Of a stretch of DNA of 64,000 nucleotides, positions 48,376 to 60,300 are shown one piece after another. Both the position numbers and the translations under genes were made by a program. Source of the stretch: Achatina immaculata (lineage: Eukaryota > Mollusca > Gastropoda > Stylommatophora > Achatinidae). A model generated the notes under the pieces. It was not told the origin of the DNA and searched no databases. It was given only the letters and a program-made list of their open reading frames with translations. The stretch spans positions 37,784,584 to 37,848,583 of the forward strand of contig CM019719.1 of the NCBI GenBank assembly GCA_009760885.1. The letters run 5' to 3'. The stretch's first letter is position 1; every line of letters starts with the position of its first letter.

Positions 48376-49041
48376 CTCTTACTGTGCCTCAGGAAGAAAC
48401 GTGGACGTTCAGTTGGGTGCCAGATTAAAAGCACGGGTCTTAATATGTATAGAGGCATATTAATCAAATGTGAATGAAACAGTTTTTCCGTGTGAAAAGT
48501 GTACTTATGTTTCAAAATAACTAAATATGTATGATTTCATAAATGCAGAGTTTTTTTGAAAAAAGAAGTAATGTGATGTTTTTAGACAATGATTGTGTCC
48601 AACTTACCATCGGATAGGTCTAGAGGTACACTATGTACCATCTGAGATGTGTAGATCTACCTGTTGATGTCGTATTGTGATTCTGTCGCATTATCGCTAA
48701 AATAGTGTCTGAAGTAACCTTCTAACTACTTCTTTAGTTGTCTAATATGTCTAGATCTACTTGGGATACATTCAAGAACAGTGGTCTGGTCACAGGGCAT
48801 GTCCATACCCCTATCTACATCACCAAAAATTGAAATTTCTCGCAGAAAACTTCAATTTTCTCCCTCATAACTAAGCACTCTTCAGGCATTTTGAAAAAGG
48901 TTATGGGGCATGTGCACTAAATGTTTACAATCTAAATGTTACACCTGTTTTTAATGAAACAAATCAAACATCACTACAGCTACTAAAGGCAACACGTGAG
49001 AAACTGGAAGCGTCTTCTAAGCATGAAAGGCCCGGTTAGAG
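48376..49041. mobile_element. TTAA-flanked piggyBac-like MITE, copy 2
   Basis: A 666-bp relative of 8012-8509, flanked by TTAA at 48372-48375 and 49042-49045. Inverted ends: CTCTTACTGTGCCT at the left, CTCTAACCGGGCCT read inward from the right. It has about 180 bp (near 48800-48990) missing in copy 1. No transposase. Confidence 0.7.
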
Positions 49042-49045
49042 TTAA

Positions 49046-50290
49046 ATACCAATCATATGAAAACATCACTGCTATAATTAGAAATTTGAAGTACAGTAAT
49101 TTTGGGCACAGCATTATTTTAGAAGCCATGTTAGAGATTCTTAACATGGCTCTTAGTTTTTAGGTTATCTGTAATCTAATAAAAAAAACATCCTTCCTTT
49201 GTGCTAAAGATTACTTATTTTATCTTCCATTTTTATATCATTCTTTTTTTTCAAACTAAGTCAATTAAATTCTATATATTTATCAGATCGCTGAGTAATT
49301 TTAATTTCATTTAGTAGTAAGTCAGCACCTACAGAATAGAATTTACACCGTTTTTAGCCATTCAAACATTCACCTCTGATTATCTGCCATGTTTCTGTAA
49401 AAAGCATATGATAGCAAACAGGAAACAGGTTATATTCACTGCTTCCAGCACTAAACAAATCCACTATGTAGAGAATTAAAATTGTTTAAAAAGCATACAT
49501 TATTCATAGATTTGCTTGATGTGAAGTGCGTAACTTTATGAAGAATCTGTACATACCATGTCTTTCAGAAAACTTTACCCGCAGTAATCAAATTACATTA
49601 ATCATTATCACATTTGTTTTATAATGTGACTGGAGTCTGTCTAGCTTGGATGCTTTTGAAATAAAAATTACATACAACAACTTGGTCTCAGTTTTTTTGC
49701 AAGTGTTGACTTCATTTGTGAAATAAGTGCGTCTTTTTATGCCACGAAATTCTGTAAAATAAACTTTATTAATCTTAAGCTGTACCCACACTGTTCAGTG
49801 TCATCTTCAGCGCAAAATTCAAGAGCCGCTGTTATACTATTATGTTCATTATATCAAAATATGGTGAAGATGAATGGAATGTGAAGTTAGGGAAACAATC
49901 AAAAGCTGCATGATATGAAGTATTTATATCAAATAATGATGTATATAATGAATGCACCATAACAAAAAATCTATTATGTAATAATATTTTAAATACAGCT
50001 TGCATGGCTTCTGAATCACCTTAATACGTTTTTGGACTGGTTACATTTATGCATTAACAATCCAAAACTGTTCAGTGTAATATTTTAATTTCATGTTATC
50101 ATAAAAAAAGAGAAAAAAAAGGTTTCTGTCCTAATCTTTTGCTCAAGATAACTGTATATTATTCTAATTCAGGCTGTGCTGGCAGTGGATTGTGTCATTT
50201 CCATGGAATATGCTTACACAGAGATCCAAAATGCTTTATTATACTTATATAATACTTGTTAATAAAAAAAAATTGTGAAAAATATATAGT
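49046..50290. other. Intergenic, nothing recognised
   Basis: AT-rich sequence between a MITE and a LINE fragment; no supported feature. Confidence 0.4.
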
Positions 50291-50299
50291 ATGATCATG

Positions 50300-51045
50300 C
50301 TAAAGGATTTCTTCTTCTTCAGCTTTCTGAGCCATTAAGGTGATTGCTACAGATAAAGTTTGCCTCTATTCCTAATCTTCTCTATCCAGTTGGTGACACC
50401 AATTTCTTTTATATCCTCTTCTGTGTTATCTTTCCATCTCTGCACCATGTTAAGGTTGCCAGCTGTCAAGAAGAGAGATTCTCAGTAAGAAATGAAGTTC
50501 AGCTAAAAAATATATACATACACCACTGGTATATAATGAATATACAGTGTTCTTTCTAGTTATCCTTCTCCACTGTTGGTATCCTTTGTGGGCCGAAAGA
50601 TTCTTCTTAGGATCTTGTTCTCAAAGATCTGCAATTGTTGTTCATCTTTCTTTGTTGTACTCCACGTTTCTGATCCATACATGACTGCTGGTCTTCTTAC
50701 AGTTTTGTAGATTATTTTGGTGTTTTGGGGACAGGATTTTGGATTTTAACAGGTTTTGCAAGGCGAAGTATATTTTATTCCCTATCTGTACTCTGTTTTT
50801 AATTTCCTTACTATGTTGATTCTGTTGAAGGTTGTGCCTAGATATTTGTATGCTTCTGCTTTCCTAATAATCACACCTCCAACATTTATATAATCTGGAT
50901 CATTGTGCCTCAGGTCTCTTGATATCTTCATATAATCTGTCTTATCTTGGTTAATGGTCAAGCCCACTTTTAGTGCCACATCTCTTGAGTATACAGGCAT
51001 TGATGACTTCTTGCATAGTTTCCCCAATTAGGTCGATGTCATCAG
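50300..51045 (-). mobile_element. LINE fragment, RT thumb to C-terminus
   Basis: The minus strand reads GLTINQDKTDYMKISRD, then YKYLGTTFN (50782-51027), the RT thumb, followed by a degraded C-terminal region down to about 50300. Different from the other LINE families here. Confidence 0.65.
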
Positions 51046-51081
51046 ATGCTAAAGATTTATGTGATAAAATAAAATCAGATG

Positions 51082-51332
51082 GTAGGTAATCCTGTCATGC
51101 CTTAGAGGAACATAGGGATATGGTGTTAGTGCCCATATTTTCCTTGACCTGTCAGCACACTAGAGGGTGATATGTTCAGTATCATGCTTGGCCGCCTTTC
51201 TTTCCCCAACTCCAGAAGAAATCAGGTACCCATTTCTACAGCTGGGTGACTGGGGTGCCTCAGGCTGGATTCAAACCCTCGACCTTTGCCATGAGAGACC
51301 AGTGCACTAACCACTTCGCCACTCAAACACCC
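51082..51332 (-). mobile_element. tRNA-derived SINE, full length, with target duplication
   Basis: A 251-bp SINE flanked by a perfect 11-bp duplication AAAATCAGATG (51071-51081 and 51333-51343). On the minus strand its head holds a pol III A box TGGCGAAGTGG (51321-51311) and B box GGTTTGAATCC (51278-51268). A body with GGTGCCTCAGGCTGG and GTGCCCATATTTTCCTTGAC (plus strand) follows. Other pieces are at 44040-44225 and 53391-53474. Confidence 0.9.
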
Positions 51333-52263
51333 AAAATCAGATGCATCGATGCTAAAGAATTTATGTGATAAAATAATTTAACTTCAATTCATATGTGCAC
51401 GCACACATACACACACACAAACAAAAAGAAACAAAAAAAGCAGAGTATATATATTTTTAATAGGAGTGTTGAATGTGATGTGAGTGATTCAATCTGCATC
51501 AAGTTGCATTTCTGAGCCTTGTGCTTCTCTCCTTGTTGAATCTTCAAAAGTATCCATGAATAATGCATTTGAAGATCATAATTAATGCATTGAATGCTAT
51601 GCACATCTTAATAACAATGCTTGATACACACTCCTCATAATTAGGCTAGCTTACTTTGCTTGTTTGTGAAGCCCTCCACCTTGAAAAATTCTTCAGCAGC
51701 ATTAAAAACTATTAATATCATCAGAATAAACAAGGAAAATATGTGTTTCCAGTATGTTCTCCTGCCTTCGAGAGTTATAAAATTATTTAAATAGCACTTT
51801 TAAAGCTGTAATGGAAAACAGCTACGGCCCCATCACAATGAAAGAATATGGATACCAAGATATTGTGGAGCAATTATTTTTTATGTGATTTTTAACAGAC
51901 CAATGAAGGATCAAGCAAAAAGTCAAACTGAGAATAAATGAACAAAAGAGAAAATTTAAAAAAATTTTTTACTGAAAAATGCCTAAACAAAAGTTTGCAT
52001 AATGATAGTTAAGGTAAAAAAATACATTTTTTTCTTCTTCCTTTTTTTGTATTTCTTCACTAGAACTATGCAATAAGACAGTGGTTCCCAATTAACAAAA
52101 CTCCACGGACCCCCTGCTGTTTCAAAATCCAGGCCACAAACCCCCATGCTTTGAAAAAGTTCTTTTATCTATATGGCAGCTATGTGCTTTAAATGCAAAA
52201 TAATTTTTTTTAGAAAATGTTAGTAACTTTTAATGAATAAATTCTAGACTACTACACTAAGTT

Positions 52264-53078
52264 GGAGGTTATGAAATACCAGAGATTAGATATGCTGATG
52301 ACACAGTATTGCTGTCCACAACACAAGAAGGAATGGAAAAACTAATTATGTCAGTCCGCAAGAACAGCGAAGAGCAGAACCTCTATCTTAATGCAAAGAA
52401 AACTAAAGTGATGACAACTGACAAAACAAACAAGGCAACTGAAATATGTATCAGTGAGGAAAAACTGGAAGAAGTGGAGAGTTTTGAATATCTTGGATCA
52501 CTACTAACTAATAATGGAGATACAATGCGGGAAATTAAAAGGAGGACATCTATTGCTCTTCAGAAAGTAAAACAAATAAAGAATCTGTGGAGAGGAGCAG
52601 ACAGAACCACAAAAATAAGATTTTTAAGGGCATGCATCTTTCCCATCGCAACATATGCCTGTGAGACCTGGACACTTAACAAAACAGCTGAGAAGCACAT
52701 AAATGCCTTTGAATGTAAATGCTATAGAAGAGTTCTCCAAATATCGTGGACACAAAAAAGAACAAATATATCTATACTACAAGAGCTTAATATTGAAGAA
52801 GGCTGGCTAGTAAAGAGGATTAAAGAGAGAAAACTTAAATATTTTGGCCACATTAAACGTCATGATAATTTAGAGAAGACCGTATTGGAAGGATACATAA
52901 TGGGAAAAAGAAAAAGAGGAAGACCGAAACGAAGATGGCTGCAAGACATCGTTGATGATCTGGAAATGGATGCAGCAGCAGCAGGCCATCTTGCTCACAA
53001 CTGAGAGGCCTACAGGAGTGCTGTTTGGGAGGCAAAGTTCCGCAAGGGACATGCAAAGGAATGAATGAATGAATGAAC
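52264..53078 (+). mobile_element. LINE 3' portion, long open frame, (ATGA)n-tailed family
   Basis: 5'-truncated just above the RT active site. The frame stays open from 52264 to 53004 (about 247 codons): YEIPEIRYADDTVLL, YLNAKKTKVMTTDK, ESFEYLGSLLTNNGDTM, ETWTLNKTAEKHINAFECK, KRKRGRPKRRWLQDIVDDL. It ends in GAATGAATGAATGAATGA. The cleanest copy of this family here. Confidence 0.9.
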
Positions 53079-53390
53079 TACACTAAAAACGTGGTGAATT
53101 TTCAAAATGACAATAATGTAGTTAAGAAAAAATAGCAATTAACATTCCTACTTGTACAAATGAGCAGAATATGAAATGTGTGACAACTAGCCAAATATGG
53201 TGAAAGAAATTGTGCCACTCTTTCCTTCACACAGGATTTGCCGAAACATTTCACAGAGAAAATTTAAAAAAAAAAAAAAAGAGCTTGATGAGCCCAAACT
53301 GGGAACCAATGCAGTAAGAGAAAGGATATCTATTCCTAGTGATATTTTCACAATCATCATTTCTGTATCAAGTTTCACTTAAAAAAAAGG

Positions 53391-53474
53391 TAAAGGTAAT
53401 CCTGTCATGCCTTAGAGGCTCATAGGGATATCATGTTAGTGCCCATATTTTCCTTGACCTGTCAGCACACTAGT
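53391..53474 (-). mobile_element. SINE 3' fragment
   Basis: Matches the 3' portion of the SINE at 51082: AATCCTGTCATGCCTTAGAG, then CCATATTTTCCTTGACCTG and TCAGCACACTAG. Confidence 0.75.
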
Positions 53475-54312
53475 ATTTCACTAAGTTTCACTTAGATCAA
53501 GCTTTTTTTTTCTACCACAATAATACATTTTGGCTGAAATGTTAACTGTGGTGTTTTCATGTTGTCAGACAGTTACTTTTCCAAAGGAGAATGGACTCTA
53601 ACCTTAGTAATTCTTTTGTTATTTGTCTTCTGTACACATCTACTGATACTTGCTTAATTGTATCCTTCTGTCACAAAATAAATGGCATGGTGCACATGCA
53701 ATGACAACTATAAAAATTGTATCACTGTTGACAAAGTAAAGACAAAATGATAATACAATAAAAACTAATAGAGACAAAATGATGATACACTAAAAACTAA
53801 CCACTGAAGGCTTGGCCTCCACTCAACAAACTGAATATTTGGCAGAGATTTCTTTCTCTGTCCCATTAGCCAATGTGGCCCATTTCTAGGGTTACCAATG
53901 GAGAAGTGGATCAGGATTTTGTTTGGTTATGGTTTTCCAATAGTCAAATAACTTGAAAACAATGTAAAAAATCCTGCAAGTATAATAATTTCATTAACAT
54001 TATATGCAGGTTAAAAAAAACTAATCATGTAATGTGCAATGAAGAAAGTGCACTAAAACAAAATGGAAGAGAAAACATGATGCAGTTGCTAGTCAGTCTT
54101 TCAGAGATAGCTGCAAGGTTATAGACCCACAGGCTCCAGCAAGATTTCTCTCCTCTAGTAGTGTGTGCTATAAGTGCTGTTGAATTTGGTAAGTGTTCTG
54201 AATTCTGTCTAATTAGCATTAGACACATAGGAAAAACTAGAGGTTCAAAGTTACTGATCTGGCAAGCACAGGAAATTATATGCTTAATGCAGCTTTAAGT
54301 TCATCTCCCTTG

Positions 54313-57300
54313 TCATCCGAACAGCAAATTGTGGCGGTGAGCCTTCTGAAAAGGGGAACAGAAAAAGTAAAAATATATTTGATAAAAAAAAGTTGCTAGT
54401 TCCTAACAGTGCATAATTATTTAGAATATATCAATATGTCCAAAATTTTCTATTCAGTCTCATAAGTTCCATGTTGTGCTCTTACATTTGTATATCACTG
54501 TTATGTGTTGCTGAATAAATATGTACACACAGATCGATTAGCATACATACATACATACATACATAAAGAAGTAAATATAATTTACCTCAAAGTTTTTGAT
54601 GAATTCAGAAAAAATTCCAAACACATCATGTGCATTCAGAATTTTTGGATCCTCTCCAAAGAATGTTACTGTTTTTGCAAATTCAGTCATTGAACTTGCT
54701 TGCAAAGTTAATATGCTCTGAATTTCATCACTGGCTGCTGTTATAAAATGCTGTTTATAATTAAGTTCAATATTTAAAATGGTGATTAATTCTAATTAAT
54801 AATTAATAATTCGGAAGACAAAGGCGAAGATGGCTGCAAGACATCGTTGATGATCTGCAAATGGATGCATCAGCCGCAGACCATCTTGCTCACAACTGAG
54901 AGGCCTACAGGAGTGCTGCTAGGAGGCAAAGTTCCACAAGGGACATGCAAATGAATGAATGAATGATTAATTCTAAGTGGCAGTGAGGAAATACATAAAC
55001 ATCCAACCTCACAAAAACTGCCATTTCTCTACTCACAATGTAACAGCTCAATTCACATTAAGATCACACTACCATTTATTAAATAAAGAGAAATCTTTGC
55101 ATTTATGAAAATATTTATTTGCTAATAAGCAGTACCAAACGAGATCTTCTGCCAGTTCAGTACTGCTAGTTTACAAAATAAAGAATTCTGATCAGAGATC
55201 CTTTTTTCTGGAAAACTGTAGATAATAAATATTTTCACAAAACTAATTTATTTGCAGTTTTAAGCATCATACAAAATCAGGACACCACATTCCATATGGT
55301 TTTACTGATACGTGCATGAAAAAAAGACTGTTATCAGTTATTTGCATGTCCCTTGGGAACTTTGCCTCCCTAACAGCTCTCCTGAAAGCCTCTTGGTTGT
55401 AAGCAAGATGCTCTGCTGCTAATGCATCCATTTGCAGATTATCAACGATGTCTTGCTGCCATCTTCACCTTGGTCTTCCTCTCTTTCTTTTTCCCATTAT
55501 GTACCCTTCCAGGACTCTATGAATTATCATGACATTTAATGTGTCCAAAATATTTAAGTTTTCTCTGTTAATCCTCATTACTAGACAGTCTTCTTCAATA
55601 TTAAGTTCCTGTTGTATATTTGCTCTTTTTTGTGTCCATGATATTTGATGAACTCTTCTGTAGCATTTACATTCAAAGGCATTTATCCTAGATATTGGAC
55701 AGAAATCTCTGGTATCTGGTAATTCAATAATTAAAAAAAAATACTGTTATAAAGTCTGAAGAAACAGTAAATGAAACACAAGGATACACTCATAACTTCT
55801 TCGAACTGATCTCCGGGCTGTGAGTTTTGTGCATGATTACTGATGCGTTCAAGAACAGCTGATGTCTCCTAATCATGAAAGAAAACATTAAAACCATGGC
55901 CATGTATGTCTCCTAAAGTTTTTTCCTGTGTGACAAATATGAATCATAAACACAATAAAATATACCTTTTTAAATTAAGCTTATATAACTTTTCATTCTT
56001 ATTCTCCAGTAATGCTAATTTAAAAACAATAAATATTTTTGTAAATCAAATTATAATTTATGGTCATGGCACTGGTCTGGGACCATTTCAAGAAGCCATG
56101 CAACATACACATCATAGCTTATAATGAGAAAGCACCAATTTTATTTCAGCATCACATGAAGGGCAGGAAAAAAATAAGCTTTTGTGATAATCATCTAAAA
56201 ATAACTGTATCTCATTTTAAACACTCTCGTTCTTAACTATGCTTAATTTTACAAAAAAATCACACCAACTACTTAGTCTTCTTCATCATCATCATCAGGT
56301 GCCGTGCCGACTGGCATTGGCTATTATGCTTCTCCAGAGTACACGATCCTTTATGCAGGCCATCAGCTCAGTTGGTGATCTCCTCTCACACCATCCTGTC
56401 AGACTGTCCAGTATCATTTATCTTGGTCTTCCTTTTGATCTTCTTCCCTCTATTTTTCCTGTTGTTATAATATTTTCAATGGCCCCTCTTCTCATTGCAT
56501 GTCCTATGAAAGTACATTGTCTCTCTCTTATTTTTTTTACAAGATTTTTTGTCTCTCCAACACTTCTCATACATTCCCTACTAGTTATTTTTGCTGTCCA
56601 GGGGATTCGCAACATTCTTCTAATAAACCACATTTCTGCTGCTTTCAATTAATTTTGTGCAGACCTGCCTATTGTCCATGATTCACTTCCATATAACAAG
56701 ATAGGTTCAATATAGCATTTTAGGACTTGTTTTCTAACATTCATTGATAAGGATGTGTTGGATAATATGTTTCTCATTCTCTGAAATGCAGTCTTTGCTT
56801 GGCCTATTCTGTTCCTAATTTCTGTTCTGCATTTCCCATCTGAAGTTATTACTGCTCCAAGGTATTTGAATTTCTGCACCTGGTTTAGAATAGTCCGGTT
56901 TAATTTTATACTGCATGCTGGTGGATTCTGTTTCTTAGATATAACCATAGTCTCTGTATTTTTTATGTTCAAAGTAAGGCCTTTCTATTCACTTTCTTTG
57001 GCTACTTTATCCAAGAGATTTTGCAGGTCTTTTTGGTTCTCAGCTATCAGTACTGTGTCATCAGCATACCGAAGGTTGTTAATACTGTATCCTCCAATTT
57101 TTATGCCACCTACTATCCCATCTCGCTCTATGAGTCTACCGCCAGTTGGTCTGATCTTGCTTATTTGGGTAAATCCTTATTCACAGGGATCCTCCATATC
57201 TGGAGGACTTTCACCATCCGCCACCTGTGACGTGCTGGGTTGGGGATGGTCGCCCCAGCTTTACCCAAAAAGTCTTCTTATGACTGCATATTCAGACTGA

Positions 57301-60300
57301 ACAGGAATGAAAGCAAAGCAATCTTCATGATGCTCTTAACACAAAAGTACACTACAGAGAGCTAATGAAGCAAATATCTACCTGAATTGCTGTTTGGAGA
57401 TCTTGAATGTCTTGTATTAATGTTTTAATAGAGACTGGAACAGATGAAAATATCACTGATGATAATATTCAAATGAAAGAATTCATATGTTTTATAATGA
57501 TATCCACTATATCCTCTCCTGTCCTGGACTTGGCTATGATTACTATACAACATAAAATCTTCAATATTTTACAACTGGTATGTTGACAATTTTCTCTCTC
57601 TTCTCATGCCACAGAACATGATAAGGTGATCAGATATACTTCTTGCTAACATTTCATGGAATATTCTTCTTGACTACCAGAAGTTCTTGATGAAGAACAG
57701 TAAAATAATACCATCTCCTCTTCAACAATCATAATCCCTCTTCATTAAGCTCCACTCCCTTTTCACTTGTTACATATAATTCAGAACCTCCTCACAGCAT
57801 CACATTACAACCCCTCTACCCCAACTATAATCATCTATTTCACCTTCTCCTGGCTAGGTTAACATTGTATCACTCTCTCTCCCCTCAACGATTTCCCCAC
57901 CCACCACCCTCAGTTACAACCCACCTATCACATATCACAAGTCTCCATTTAAACATTCTCTACGCTCCACCATGCCCATTTCTGAACAAGCGTCGGACAA
58001 GCCACATCTTCTTACAAGTTACAGCTAAGTGCTCTGTTCATTTTATTTCCTTTTTTTTTTTTTTAAACATAGCATTCATGTGAATCTATCTCCTCTCTCT
58101 ATTTCTTCGTCCTGTAGGTTTTTGTATGATTAAGGCTCACGCCGAAATGTCACAACTTTGTAGTCATTAAGTAATAAAGATGTTTCTACTTTTTTTCCTA
58201 GTTTATACATTTTGGTACCACAGCTTTACTGCAGTGCTTCGTGTATAGTTGTATACTTATACACTAATTATTGTGTGTTACTAAGTAAAATAACAGAGCA
58301 CCATATGTATGATTAGCCACAAAAAATAGCAAATAAAGCACTTATGTCTGCTATTTTTCAAGAATAACCATGTACTTTGTACTAGGTCACTGTAATGTGC
58401 AAAAACTTCGTTTCCATTTTGCTAAATATGTTGACTGACAGGTATCTGTTATTTGTCTGTGACATTCTTAAAACATTACAATTATTTTTTTAAAATCATT
58501 CACCAGTTGTTTGGATGAATTTTCTGAATTTTTCCACCTGTTTCAAAAACTTGAAGAGCTCATCTGCCTCTCTTTATTAACTCTTTGTGTATTTGGACAC
58601 GCGTCCTGCGTGGTTGTATCCCTGTTACGATATACTTATAGACGCGAGGCGCGATGATGGTTTGTAGCTCTCTAATTTTGAAAATAATCAAAGTATCTTA
58701 AAACCAGCAGTTGACTTCCTTCCGGAATTCAGTTGTCCACATTAAGCGCGTGCTTTGAGCAGAAAACAGAGCGATTCTTTGTTCATTTAAAGCAAGTTTT
58801 TCAAAGTTTATTGTCGCTAGGCCTTTGTTTATCAACAAATATGGCTTCCAGTGCTAGTTTCTTTCGTCCAGAGCAGCATATTTCTGCATTACAAGCTCAG
58901 AATTTAATTTAAAATTGTCTAGACTGTGGTGTAGAGAATGTAGTAGTAGAAATTGTGAATTTTCGGCCCACGTGGCACTGATTGAAAGGATCTTTTGTGT
59001 TTTTTTTGGTCCAGCAGCAAAATGTGTTAGAAGGGTAGCTGGTGATACTACTTCTCAGCTTTTTGCTAGTACTAGCTGTAATATCACAATAAGTAATGCT
59101 GGAGATTGTGTAATTAAAAAAATTAAATGTTGTAGAAAGCTTCAAATTTAAAAAAAAACAAAAACCAAAACACAATGGCCTGTTTTCTGGTAAATATTAG
59201 TCGACGACTGCCCACTTGTTTTCATGTAAATATTACCTACCCACTTGGTGTTTTTAGTTTGCTGTGAATGCATAACTAGTGCATATTTTCATGTAAATTT
59301 TGGAAGATATGTTAAAGAACAGGTGTTTGTGTACATTTTTATTCATTATGAAATTATATAACCAACTACAGTGGATTAACTTGATGGGTAAGTGACAAAA
59401 AATTTATTTTATTACTTCATTTTCCATTCTTTCTTCTCAGTTCTTAGCTCTTTTTTTTGTTGTATACTAATAAAATGTTAAAAATTTTATTTGAAAAACA
59501 AAATACATTTTTTCTTCTTCAAAATAAAGTATAATACTTCATACTACAGATCAGATTATGCCTTTGTCATTCTTTTAAATGTGACAACCATCCCATTTCA
59601 CATTGTGAAATTTACCCCCCTTGGTCTTTTGAGGGAAACACCCCCAGTATACAAAGAGTTAACACCTAGTTTTTAAAAAATACTTTTTCTGCAAATGTTG
59701 AATATCTCCACTGCAGTCACATCACCATAATTATTTTCTTCGGTGCTGAAGCATATCATGAGAAGACAGAAGATGGAGAACCTAGCACCGACCGGAAAGT
59801 TCAAGGGAACAAGGAAGAGAGGAAGGTCAAGAGAAAAATGTCTCAGTGGACTGACCAAGTGGCATGGAAAAAGAAAGGCATCTGAACTAATTAGAAACAC
59901 CAAGGACCATGCAAGATGGAGAAGCATGGTCACTAATGCCACCTCACAATAATAATGAAGCATGCAGAGGTTATGGTTCACTGCATTATTTAATGCCTTA
60001 TGCCTATCAAATTCACACATTTTTAAGACCATTTTAGGCCACTGAAATAAATAATAACAGGATATATTCCATAATACAAAATAAACAGCTACTTTACAAC
60101 TGACTTTTATAACATTAAAAGATAATTAAGCTCATTCATTCATTCATTCATTTGAATGTCCCTTGTGGAACTTTGCCTCCCAAACAGCACTCCTGTAGGC
60201 CTCTCGGTTGTGAGCAAGGTGGCCTGCTGCTGTTGCATCCATTTTCAGATCGTCAACGATGTCTTGCAGCCATCTTCGTTTTGGTCTTCCTCTTTTTCTT

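Noticed and set aside
54721..54740. Acceptor at AACAG|CAGCC for formin exon 8
   Set aside because: It needs a weak donor for exon 7; the upstream acceptor at 54750 keeps phase 0 with exon 7 ending at 55797 and gives HFITAASDEIQ.
58915..59151. Cys-rich ORF as a piggyBac transposase domain
   Set aside because: Cysteines occur but spacing does not clearly match the known C-terminal domain, and the catalytic DDD region is absent; kept only as a possible remnant.
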